64,000 nt of DNA, from the NCBI GenBank assembly GCA_009823395.1, contig CM020501.1, forward strand, positions 15,402,361 through 15,466,360. The letters run 5' to 3'. Under the pieces are notes generated by a model. It worked only from the letters and a program-made list of their open reading frames with translations. It was not told the DNA's origin and did not search any database. This document shows, piece after piece, positions 10,831-22,121 of the stretch (the stretch's first letter is position 1; each line of letters opens with the position of its first letter). This DNA is from Thamnaconus septentrionalis (Eukaryota > Chordata > Actinopteri > Tetraodontiformes > Monacanthidae). Position numbers and translations under genes: made by a program.

Positions 10831-13800
10831 ACATTTCGCTGCAAAAAAAAAAAAAAATAGTTCTCCTCGGTTCAATTTTTTTTTGCTGACAGCGAGCAAG
10901 AGTTGTCCATGCTTACTCTGCTTTAATGATTTGTGAAGTTCAGGCCGTTCATTCAGCAAGCCTGTTTTTTAAGTTCTATTTTTCACACGGATTACTGAAC
11001 ATGCCACCAACATGCAAGCTGCTGACTTTCTGCATTGATTTGCAGAGGGTCCTGAAATACGGGATGTATGGACCACACCTGTTGACCCTTTAAATACTCA
11101 CTCTTTGGCTCAGCAGTGACAAAAGAGAGCACGGTGCTGTAAAGTGGTCACAAGAAGCCCCTTTTTGATGCCGACCCTGCCTTGACCCCTTTGTTGGGGC
11201 CCTAACCATTTCACAGGAAGATCCAAATGCGTTTAAAGCACAATACAGGATGAGAGCGCCGCCACTGACTTGCAACCAAGCTCCAATAAAACAGGGTGAC
11301 CTGGAGGCTAATTGAGACCCTGTGGAAGGGAAGAAATTAAAGGCATCTGGTGTATCACCATATACTGAAAAACAAAGTTGGTCTTTAATTAAAGCCTGTG
11401 CGCCCGTCCCAGCGAAAGTATGCGTGTCAGTGCAGGTGTTGCATCAGGATGTATGGAAACAGACAAAGCATTTTAATTACAGTATTTGTGGGAATGGTTT
11501 GGCACGACAAAAAAAATAAAATAAAAAAACTTTTTTCCTGTGTCTGCCTCTGTACTGCAGAATGTCTTTGATGCTGTATCATTAGTTGCATCAGTCAAAC
11601 AGTAGGCCTGTGTTCTCCCTTTATGTCGCCTTTTCATGAGAACTTTTGGATTTGCATCATATCTCAGCCCGCAGTATGTTTGTGCAACACCCAACAATGA
11701 CATTTTTTTTGTGCGGCTCAATCACTGCCCTCGAATCCTACACATGTGCTTAAAAACAAAGACAAGAGGGGAGGGTGGCTAATTGCAAATAACCCAATAT
11801 TTTGGAGTTCAAAGGCTGTGGTGGGCTTAAGTGATAATTTTGGCTGAAGCATCACCATAAACACTAATAAAATTAAGTGCGTCGGAGGGAGGGTGGAGGC
11901 GCGGGGGGTGGGTGTGACCCAGCGTCCCTTTGAACAGACCCTGTGATCAGTTCCCCCTCTCAATTAGCGTATTGTCCACTTGTCCTTTCAGCTGGGAGGG
12001 AGGGGGCAGTCTCCCCCTAGCTTCCCTTTGAAGTGATTATCCCTTTATCTCAAGCCGGAGCGAGGAATATCTTGGGGGACAATGGCAAATTAAAGCCCAT
12101 ATGGAGAGAAGCGTGAATGTCTGTTTGTTGGCTCAGAGAAAAAAAAAATGAGTGAAAAAAAGGAATGATGGAGAAATAAATAGAGTGTAGTGGACTGAGA
12201 GAGAACGAGACAGAGAGAGGAAAAGAGGGGGGGACGTTGCATCATTCTGTTTGGAGGGGCTGAGCGGGTGAGTGGTAGATGTCAGCGCTCATCCAAAAAA
12301 GTAATTTAGGGCTCGTGCGGGAGTTGACACTTGTAGCCGAGCGACTTTAGAAGAGCTAAAAGGAAAAAGAAGGGTGGGTGGGGAGACGGGGGATGGGGGG
12401 TCTGGTGCATCTGTCATGAAAGACAGAGAGGGAGAGGGGGGAGAGAGTGAGAGAGAGAGGCAGAGGGGGACGAATGGCAAGATAGAAGGATGGAGGATGA
12501 AGAGGAGTGCAGTTGTCAGCAGAATCAGATGGCGGTCAGGCAGACGGGTTTGAAGAAGATACAATTAAAGTGTGGAGTTAAGACGGGCTTTGAAGTTGGA
12601 CATGGTGCATAACACCCTTAAAGTTTGAGGAGCAAGCTATTCATCCGCTTGTTATGGCTTGTTAGGGGCATTCCTGTTAAAGGGCCCAATTTGAGAAAAT
12701 ATGCTTTAATTTGCGATTTAAAAAAACACCCATCTAAATAGATTAAGAGCGGCAGCAGTCGCCAAGACAAGGCTTTGAAACGTGGTTTTAAAAAAAGGCG
12801 GAGTGAATAAAACTGAATGGTCACCCTTTGAGACGTGAGTGAGGGATTTGCTAAAGAAGGTGCAGGGAAGGGGGGGTGAATAATTACTTTCTCTACCCAC
12901 TCTCCCTCTTTTTTCTTACAATCCTGTTTTTCGGTGGCTTAAAACTTCAATAACATATAGAAACAAATGTCTGTGATGCTTGGCCTAATCCATTTGGACT
13001 TGGCAAACCTTTGTGTGAACAAAAAAAAAAAAAAAAAAGCCCCTATCTGATATGCCCAAACGTTTTTCAAGCCGGCATGTACAGGCAGATGTACAGAGGG
13101 CTTGGCTCACTGCTGCACAACTTGACATAAAAAAGCAAATTATTATTCTTCACACAATAGTAGACGGTGTGAGGAAAGGTTGCGCCCCACAAGTGTGGAT
13201 GGATCCGATTTTTATGACATGAAAATCAACACAGTTGAGCCAAAGTCTGAAATTACACATAAAAGTCAAACAAGAAAAAACAGCAGCAGGTCCAGAGGCA
13301 TCCAAACACTGGTGTGATCAATAAAAGCTGCCGCCCGGATCTTCTTTTTGCTCACTTCACAAGTTTAAAGGTCGAGTGAGGGATTTGTCGGCCGCTGTTT
13401 GCACGCGCGCACGCAAGAATTCAAAGAGAGGTAAGAGAAGAATGAAAATCAAATATCGCACTTGCACAGTGAATGCTAATTGCGGCGGCTGGCGGTCCGC
13501 GGCGTCGGACGCGTCTTCGGCACAGACCCCCAGAAGGAAGCGCAACTGGCAGCTTCTGTGTGACCGTTGAGCTCGCAGCTGTCGGCGTCTGTCTGGGAAC
13601 TACAGTCAGCGCTTGGAGACAGGAGACATTAAACTGCTAACTGGTTGAGACTTTGCCTTACAGAAAATCTATGGGCAGATAAGGCAAATGAAAGAGCGCC
13701 ATTGAAGGAGGCCGCTGAGCGATCAGCCGTTGAACGTTTGGAAGCGTAACAGCAAGGTGACAGAACCAACTTGTGGATGTGATGGTGCCATGTTTTTCAT

Positions 13801-15099
13801 AATTGTTTTTATTATTATTTTTTTAATTTAATTAAATCTCAGCTACCAAAGTATACTATTAGCATACCTGCGTCCACAACATACCATTAAGACAAGGTGT
13901 CTTTGTGTTGCAGTCTCACACCTAATTGTTTGGTTTTGGCTGCAGTACTTTGACACTGACAAACAATAATCACATTATTCCTTTTCTTTGTTGACATTGT
14001 TTGGCAGCCACAAGGCCCATTGTGCAAGACACCTATCCCTGTTGTGTGTCTCTAAGCAAACCAAGCCTCAGTCTGGTGATCCAATGTGAAATTATAAATC
14101 ACCCTGTAGTGAATAAAAGGCTGCATTATAAGCAAAAAAAGTTGGAGTTCACATTGAAGTTGCAAGTATAATTATGGTTAAACACAAATTATCTTAGAAT
14201 AAATATGCCAAGGGAAATTTGGATGATTTCTAATTAAGCTAAGTTTTTTTTTTTTTTCAATGACAGCGTGTTGGTTTTTCTATTTCGAACCTGTATTCCC
14301 TGTACACGTTTCTTGTCGTGGTTTCTGGAAAATAAATACAACACTGCTGTACTAAAGGATGAAAAGAAAGAGGTACACCTTGCTCGTACTACGGAGTACC
14401 TACAAAAAGGATGTGTTGCGCGTTCAGAGATGCTGCTCTGTAGACCCTGAGTGTAACTGGAGGTTATTTGAGCAACTGTTGCCTTGTTATCATCAGCCTG
14501 TCCATTCTCCTCGGATCCCACACCAACAAGGCGTTTTCCTGCACACAACTGTTCAGCAAAAGTAAAAACAGAAAACAAAACAAAGAATAACACTCAAACC
14601 AAAGTACACATTTATTTTAGTTATTTTCTGAACCTGAATATGACTTTCAAAGGGCAACAGCTTCTTCGAAATTCTAATCTTATCAGTCAGTACTTAAACT
14701 AGGATTAATATATTGACACAAATCATTTAGTAAATAAGTGTAACTAAATGCAATTGCCGATCTGTTACTAATAAGTAACACATAAGTAAGTAACAGATAA
14801 GACAACTAAAATACACACAAACACAGTCATTCCAAGACACATCCTTCTATGTTCTACAAACAGGGCCGTGCACAGTGTGTGTGTGCATGTTTTGCTGCTG
14901 TGCTCTTCAGCCCACGATGGCTGCATATATGCGACGAGCGTGCATGTGAAAGATCTATTTCTGTTTGCTTTCATGAGGTTCGAAACATTTGTGTATGTTC
15001 TGCGGCTGTGATGTTGCCTCTTGAGTTGAGGAGTTAAACCCACCTACTGTGAATAAAGGGAGTCCCAGAAAGAGAGAGAGAGAGAGTGAGATCGAGAGA

Positions 15100-15680
15100 G
15101 AGAGCGGCCGGGCAGGACCCTCCGCGCCGGCCAGCTGCAGATTGTTCGTTTATTCCACCGAGAGTTTCTATATCCATAACTAAAACCAAGATAAAAGTGC
15201 TTTGACCCTGTTGCGGGATGTTTCCCAGTGTCACGCAGCTACGCAGCAGGTGTGCAGAGGGAGGGCGAGTTTCAAAACACGCCGCGCAGCAGATCGGCAA
15301 CAGAGAAACGTCAACAAAGCACCGCCGCTCTGCACCTCGCTGACTGCTCTGACAAGCCGACAGGGGAAAAACATTCCCACAGTGGAGGAAGAAGAGGAAC
15401 GACGGCGGAGGAGGGGGAGGAAGGGGTGAAGAAGGCCAAACACACGGCAGACAAGTGGATAAGAGGCAGAAGAAAGAGGTCTGCTTCTCCCACTGACGCA
15501 TTATTTCTTGTCTATGCGCTTTAACGACGTGTCGCGCGAGAAACAAGGCGAGTGAAATTTTGACGTGGCATAAATGGGAGAGGAGGAGAGCGGCAGGCGT
15601 CAACGGGACGACGCGCGAGCGGCACCGCGACAGACGTCAATGTCAGCAAAGTTGATTTTAACCTAACTTGAAAACTTCAG
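15100..15680. promoter_or_regulatory. CpG-rich island-like segment with CRE-like motifs
   Basis: CG dinucleotides are dense here (for example GACGACGCGCGAGCGGCACC at 15607-15626) compared with flanking DNA. CREB/ATF-like cores occur at 15561-15568 (TGACGTGG) and 15633-15640 (GACGTCAA). It could be the promoter of an unseen transcript or a CpG-rich enhancer. No exon with coding potential was found beside it. Confidence 0.35.
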
Positions 15681-16130
15681 ACGACGCGGTTTAAAACTTG
15701 AAGGGAGTAAAGTTGGATCTCATCCAAGTATTATCACTCCGATAAATCGAAGGGTGACGGTTGACGTTGGTTGTTTGTGCCAAAAATCAACAGAAAACTG
15801 GAAACGGTAATCAGACGTTCATGGAAAGAGATAGTGGAAGGAGTTTATGTTACCCCGCCCAGTTTTCTTTTTTTCCTTGGTGGAACCACTTCAATGAGAC
15901 AGATCAAAATACAGCTGCGTCTTGATTAGGAAAAGAGACGTCTCCCCTCTCTGTAATCTTCCTCATATTTCATCTCTCGTATCACAGTGTATTTCCTTCA
16001 TCAGAAAACAGACACTACTTCCGTCTCGGGTTCAGACTAAGGCCATGCACTGCTGAGAAAAGTCTACCTTTGTAAAGACTTCCTGCATTTTTTTTACTTA
16101 TCAAGTACACTGAAAAAAATAATAATGGAA

Positions 16131-17044
16131 CAATGCATCCATCTGTTTTCCATCACCCCTTCGCCTGCAAGCAGAGTCGAGGGGGTGCAAGAGACTATCC
16201 CAGAAAGTTTTTTTTAACACTGGACAAGTCACCAGGCCACATTAGCCCCTTTCCCACTGGCCAAAAAAACAGTTTAAACCAGCTAACAATCTGCATTTGG
16301 GTGGCAGTGGGAAAGGCTCACCATCCCGCGTCAAACAACCCATCAGGCGACCCGGGTTAAAATCGGCTTTAGTCGGCTCGACTCCGATCGGCTTGCAGTG
16401 GGAAAGCCAGACCCGCGTCAACACGTTAACTTACGATATGACTTTGAGCGTTAGGTGCGCTAAGTCATAATATGCCAGTCGTGCTGTATATCACGTACCG
16501 AAACAAAGCTCTGTTTGCATTCGAGACTGGATTAATTCCGCATGGTGCAGCACTGACAAGACAGTGAAATTCGCCAGCTTCTCAAGTCTCAAGTCCAACA
16601 AGAAAGAACACTGACCACTGCCGGGCTCGCTTCCATGTTGCTCTCCATTGGTTACTTCCCTGAATTCTGTTGCACTTCATCAACGTAATCTCAGATGACG
16701 TCAGCAGACATGCAGTGGTGAAAGTGGAGGCTATGAAGCTTGCCAGCGGGGGACAGACCCCGCTGGTTTTGGTCAGTGGGAAAGGGAACAAATTCTGATT
16801 GTTAAAAAAACCGGCGTCAACCCGTTAATTTCAGTGGGAAAGCGGCAATTGAATGACAACCAATGTGCACTTATTTACACTCATGGATAATTTAGAGTTA
16901 CCAATCAGCCTGGCTTGCATGTCTCTGGGCTGTAGAGGGGAGGCTGGAGCTCCTGGCTAGAACACACACAGAGAGGAAGGCCCTCGGAATCAAAACCCCT
17001 CGACCTTTAAGGCTAACGTGCTAACCGCTGCGCCGCAGTGGCAC
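16131..17044 (-). repeat. teleost interspersed repeat, minus orientation, interrupted by a nested element
   Basis: Both flanks of the nested element match a very common teleost repeat. The right flank (16847-17044) reads, on the opposite strand, GGTGCCACTGCGGCGCAGCG then GGTTAGCACG, the usual head. The left flank (16131-16244) contains the usual distal part (GTCGAGGGGGTGC, CTATCCCAG, CTGGACAAGTCACCAGGCCAC) and a degenerate CATCCATC end. The two halves are collinear across the insertion. I do not assign a family name. A second fragment in the same orientation lies at 44496-44670. Confidence 0.7.
16245..16846. mobile_element. nested non-autonomous inverted-repeat transposon (MITE-like)
   Basis: The element has terminal inverted repeats GCCCCTTTCCCACTG (16245-16259) and CAGTGGGAAAGCGGC (16832-16846), 14 of 15 bases matching. 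The core CAGTGGGAAAG recurs inside at 16305-16315, 16396-16406 and 16774-16784, in addition to the right end, and inverted at 16249-16259. It is about 602 bp long with no transposase frame. It sits inside another repeat whose two halves continue on either side, so it is the younger insertion. No clean target-site duplication is visible (ATTA left, AATT right). The superfamily is not determined. Confidence 0.7.
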
Positions 17045-19314
17045 CAAAATGAATGGGAACAAACCCTCTGTCAACCATTGATGAACTACCTCCTCTATTT
17101 TCCGACAAAGACTGCGAATATAGACAGAAGGTCTTGCGGTGGACTGGCAGAAGAGCAGGGACAGCTCGGGTTAAAGGTCACCAGAGTTCACAGGGGTGGG
17201 CGCCTCATTACAGAGCGGCAGCACTTTGGGAGTGATGGTGAGGGCGAGGTCGTCAGTCACTGCTGTTGCTGCTCCGAGCGCATCAACAGAGGGAGAAGGA
17301 GCGAAACCTGCTCCACTGTTTGCCCTCACACACCTGAAGACGATGGAACGGGGAGCGCTGGAGGAGTGGGAGGTGGGAGATGACACCCCCCCTTCCCTCT
17401 TCAACCCACGCCCCCTCCCCTCCATCCAATAGAATTGTGTGTCATAAAATGTAGGAGCAGGCAAACAGCTCCTCCCCGGCCTGTCGGGGAGTTTGTTTTA
17501 AAGTGGAAATGAGGCTGATGGCGCACTTGGCGATTAGCCCCGCGGCTAACATAAAAGGAGAGGAAAAAGACAGCTGCTAATTTTCTCCTTTGACCTTTGG
17601 CTCCTGCTGGTATTTCATACAAACCCTGATTTATGGAGGAGCCTAACAGCTCAGTGCTACTGCAGGGATTACCGTAAGGGAAGGAGGGAGGAGAAGGGGG
17701 GGTGAGGAAAAGAGGCTGACCCCTAAAGCTCAGAAGTATCTCGCTTCATCTTTTTGTCTCCACGTGCTCTTTTCATTCATTTGTCTTTCTTTTTCCTGGC
17801 ATATCCCCGTCAGTTTTTTCCTTTGTGTCTCTGTCGCCTGGTTGGCCTGAATGGGACTTTTCCTGCAACCTTATTTTTTGAATTTTTTTTAGCCTGTTTC
17901 TGTCTGCATTCACCTTTCATCCTCTCCAACCTCCGACCCCAGCCTCTGGTGCTAAGTAGCAGGGAAATAATCACTTACAGCATCGGGTGTGTGCATGAGA
18001 TTCTCCTTTGTTGTGTCACAAATCATTGTGGTATATCGTCACAAGTTCAAAACAGACCGAGGCGGGTGACATCCTGCCGTGGCGTAAAGATGACACCGTT
18101 CTCTGAACACGAGGGTTTTCCCCAACCATTATATTGTGTGCATATTTGTAAATGTAGCATAAGTATTTTGTTCCACAACTTTGCCCGCAGGTAGAGCCCG
18201 CTGAGGTGTTTCTCTCATGAAGGAAGGGATAACTTCCATGTTTAACGAAAAAAAAAAAGTGAGGAGCCAAGGAGTGTAGATCCGGAAGCAAAGTCTCTTC
18301 TTCCCTTCCCGTCTCTTCACCATTACTCCTCTATTGTTCTCTTTGTTTGCCAAAGGGCGAGCGAACCGTCGCTGTAGAACAGCCCCTCCAACCCCCACAC
18401 ACCCTCCACCTCCTTCCACTTCAAACATTCAGGCTGGATATGAGCTCCAAGCCTGTAGATGGTATTTTTTTTTTTTTTTTAACAGTTTTGACTGGGTCAA
18501 TACGCATAAATTAATTATATGATTAGCTATAAAGAGCAGCAGGAGCGGATAAACTTCAGTTCAAAGCACGGTTTATTCTTTCCTGGCTGTGGAATTCCTC
18601 TAAACACAAAAGAAAAACTCGGATTTCTGAGAATACGGCAAAAAAAAAAAAAAGGTAAATAAGAAGCAGGATATGAAAGAGCCACAAGTAGAACAGCTTA
18701 TCTCCAGCCAGACACAACAAATATGACACAACTTTGATGCAGATGTGCAGGATGTCGAAAAAGTGAACGGTGATTGGAGGAAGAACAAGTAGCAACAGTT
18801 TGAACAGCTAGAATGGATTTTGAACTAGAACTATTTCCAAAAGCCAGTCAAAAAGCCAAAACTGTCAGTGAGAGCTTGGAGACACTCTGAGCAGGTGAAG
18901 CGTTTCATGGTCACTGTGTCCGGCAACTCTGGCTGGAAATGCGACTAATCCACTTTTTATTTTTAAATCACCCTCCTTTATGGAGTCCAGCTTCCCAAAT
19001 ATTAATAGAAGGGGAAAAAAGCTGATAGTCACTTAGTGCGTCTGATCTTCAAAAAGCCAGCAAAGGCCTCAAGCCCCAAATTAACTAGAGAAACACACAG
19101 GTGACTTAAAACCCCACTGTATTATTTTCTGCATTTAATCATAACAGTGGGCCAAAAAGCATCTTTTCATCCACGTTGTCGCGCTCCTTCATGTGCCTCC
19201 ACATTTTGTTCTCACCCTCTGGGTTTCATTTAGAGTTCAAGCGGGTCATTAGCACAGTGATTACAGAGAGGGCGTCTTTTAAGGTGTGTGCGTGTGTTTG
19301 TGCATGCGTGCACA

Positions 19315-19318
<4 letters not shown>

Positions 19319-19353
<35 letters not shown>
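19319..19353. repeat. (GT)n microsatellite
   Basis: Near-perfect TG dinucleotide run of about 35 bp, preceded by an imperfect TG/CG stretch. Confidence 0.95.
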
Positions 19354-19354
<1 letters not shown>

Positions 19355-20758
19355 TGAGTGTGTATATCAATCACTCCAGTGTGGGTGACGACGAGGAGCT
19401 GTTTGTCTTTCTCATAAAAGGGAAAGGGATCAAAAGGGCTGCTCTACCAGCTGGACCTTCAATCACACTGGGACAACATGACTTTAGAGCCCTGGGCAGC
19501 TGGAGCTCTGGGGACTAATGGCTGTGTGTGTGTGTGTGTGTTTTGTGTGTGTTTGTGGGATGAACTCTCTCAATCATGGCCCCAGGCACACTTTTATTTT
19601 CAACATCCAAAATGATTTAAAGGATAATTGCAGTTCATTACTCCCCAGATTCAGCCTTTTTTTTTTTTAGTTTTTTGCTCATCACTGATCTGTTATGTTA
19701 CGCATGAGGCAGAGTGGCACAGTCGCTTCAACAAAGCAAGAACAGTCACGAGACAAGACGGGGTCAGGAGTTTGCTCATATTATGTTTGTCCTCCCAAAA
19801 TTATTTTGGTAAACTGGGAAATGTATCTACATGTAATGCATCCTGATCAAAGAATATTGGGAATATTATGGGGTTACAAGTGATGTAAAGGATGGCAAAT
19901 CTGTGGCACTGGCCTTTCCCACGTTTTTTTTTTGTTTTGTTTTTTTATTTTTGGTCTCACCCTTAATTTGAAAGTTAAGGCATTTTTTCTTTGCCACTGT
20001 CTCCTTCGGGCCTGTGCTTAGTTGGGGACAATTTTCTGCAAGAGCGCGGCCCAGACATGCTCGACATGTAAAGTGCTCTGAGTGACTCACTTATGATATG
20101 GTGCTGATTTGCGGTGATATGATTTTGTTTAGATATAAGGTGTTTGAAGTGAGCCAGGCCACAAGTAGTACAATCATACCGCAGCATCCTGGGTTAGATC
20201 TCTGCGATGCACTTAAAAGGCATTATCGTGTACATACCCATTGTTGCTCCTCCTCTGACATTTCCTCCAAGGTAGCCGGCAAGTACCTGCAAGAAGCAAA
20301 ACCACAAATCAAAAATTTACCCAAGTAAACAGCAACAAATCATGCTCATCCTTATGAACTGTTAGCGAGTGGCTGAGCAGATGATACAGCCTGTGCCAGC
20401 ACAGGTTCTTCCTGCACTCAAGCTTATTTTCTGCTGCCTCTGCAGGCTGTGAGATAATCTCCACTATGGTCCAGACTGGGGTGTTGAAGAAGGGGGGAAA
20501 AAAACGAAAAAAAGTAGCTGCATCTTGTCAAATGAACAAGAATGCACAAGCTACTGCAACCAGAGTTCAGCATCTACACAGATGAGGGGAGAGCTTGAAA
20601 TCCTTGCACATTCTTGCCAAGACATTCCACAGACATAACTGAGTATATTTCCTCTCAAAGCCTCCGCTGAGCTCCAAAGCTCCAAAATGTCACCCTACTT
20701 GCTTTTCTGCCCGATACAAATCACCTCTGCTTGACAAAGGAGAAAGGATTTCACCTGG

Positions 20759-20783
20759 GTGTGTGTGTGTGTGTGTGTGTGTG
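20759..20783. repeat. (GT)n microsatellite
   Basis: Perfect GT run of about 25 bp followed by imperfect GT units. Confidence 0.95.
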
Positions 20784-21542
20784 CATGTGTGTCTAAGTAC
20801 TTAAATGTGCACTGGTGCGTATGTGTCTGTGTGCATAAGCCAAGGCGGCGAGATCAAGGCTGCAGCAGAGGTATGTCTGCAGAGTTTTAAGATCCTAACA
20901 CGCCTGTTGTAGCTGTCAGGTAGGCGGTTTCTTGTCTGGGAGCCTCGTCTGGACAGTCTTTTGTTCAGGGATTATCAAGGGTTCATCATTCTGAATAATA
21001 GTTTTCCTTTAATTAAAGCAGTTAATCATCAAACGCCTAGCTTTTGTTGTTGGTGAGAACGATGCAAAGTCTCATTTCAACTAACTGTCATGTACAAAAA
21101 CCAGATTCTATTTTTCTTATCTGAATTGATTCAAAGCACAAACAAAAATACCTGCAGGTGTGGTTGCAATTGAAAAGTTCTGTATTGTGTGGCAGAACCT
21201 CCATAATCATGGCAACTATTACAACTATTACAACAGCATGTGGAATCTTTATAACCTGAAAGGAGCAGATGCCTGAAAAGTGTCATTTAAAACACCTGTG
21301 TTAACGCAACACAGTACATACATCTTTTTGGACGCGCTTATTAATGCTCTGTCTTATCTAAAACCTCTTTCTGTTGTTGTACGCTACAGTACCTGGACTG
21401 TGGAGGGATTTGGTTCAAAACAAAGATAGATTGCTTATATACTTTAGTAGCATAAACACAATACACAGAGGTGTGACATTCACAAAACTCAGTACTTGTT
21501 AAGGAAGATGAGCCTCTCAAATGCCGACAACCAAAACAGTGA

Positions 21543-22118
21543 CTACGTTTACATGCACAGCTTAATCGAGCTATGCTCAAAACTTGGTTTTCTCATCCAA
21601 TCGGTCTTCTCTCCTTGTCCCAGTATACATGCAGCTGAGTAAATCGAATTATTGACGGGAACGTGTCCTCCTCCCCAACACTAGGGGGCGATATAAGTCT
21701 TTTCGGCATTATTAATTTCCGGTTAACCTCTTTCATTGTGCAGAGTACTGTGTCGTTGCAAACTCTTTTTGGAAAACACAAATTGACAGAAAAGGTTTTT
21801 GTACTGCTTTTGCAAAGGAATTTCATCATCAGTGATACACAAACTCATAAAAGCGCCACATGTTGAAGGAGCTCGTGTCTTGAATAGGCCAGCATGGAGC
21901 ATGCAAATGTGGAGCATGCACACATGCACTGTCCAGTTAAATTCTGACTAAGGCGTATACATGAAGGAGAAATTCGAATTCCAATCGCATTATTTGGGTG
22001 TCGTAATCGGAGTTCTCCAACTCCAATTTTAGTCGGACGTTTACATGTACTTCAGTTGTCCAGTCATAGCCAGACTAAGGTAATAATTAATTTTTTCTCG
22101 AGTGTCATGTAAACGTAG
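21543..22118. mobile_element. non-autonomous inverted-repeat transposon with TGA target duplication
   Basis: The ends are perfect inverted repeats: CTACGTTTACATG (21543-21555) and CATGTAAACGTAG (22106-22118). Both are flanked by TGA (21540-21542 and 22119-22121), a 3-bp target duplication. Interior sequence repeats the theme with further TACATG and AATCG motifs near both ends (for example 21627-21632 and 22041-22048). At 576 bp with no transposase frame it is a MITE. A 3-bp TNA-type duplication suggests a PIF/Harbinger-like mobiliser, which is an inference. Confidence 0.75.
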
Positions 22119-22121
22119 TGA

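Larger units (their letters stand above)
9121..16130. other. gene-free upstream region
   Basis: No recognisable exon. It contains AT-rich unique sequence, homopolymers (A-run 13021-13038, T-run 14244-14257), purine-rich strings at 12170-12240 and 12360-12480, and several TAATTA/ATAAA-type cores around 10630-10830 and 11270-11400 that resemble developmental enhancers. A CpG-dense island-like stretch at 15100-15680 is listed separately. Confidence 0.6.
17045..21540. other. gene-free stretch
   Basis: No recognised exon. It holds a T-run at 18464-18480, an A-run at 18640-18653, (GT)n arrays listed separately, a weak relic that may derive from the teleost repeat at 19700-19800, and otherwise unique sequence. 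A GTAAAGTGCTCTGAGTG motif at 20068-20084 faintly resembles the tail of fish LINE/SINE elements but is not convincing. Confidence 0.5.

Noticed and set aside
19700..19800. Further copy of the teleost repeat head (GGCAGAGTGGCACAGTCGCT)
   Set aside because: Similarity is faint and stops quickly; not strong enough to list as a feature.
20065..20130. LINE/SINE-like tail (GTAAAGTGCTCTGAGTG)
   Set aside because: Only one short motif matches and no body or terminal repeat is present.
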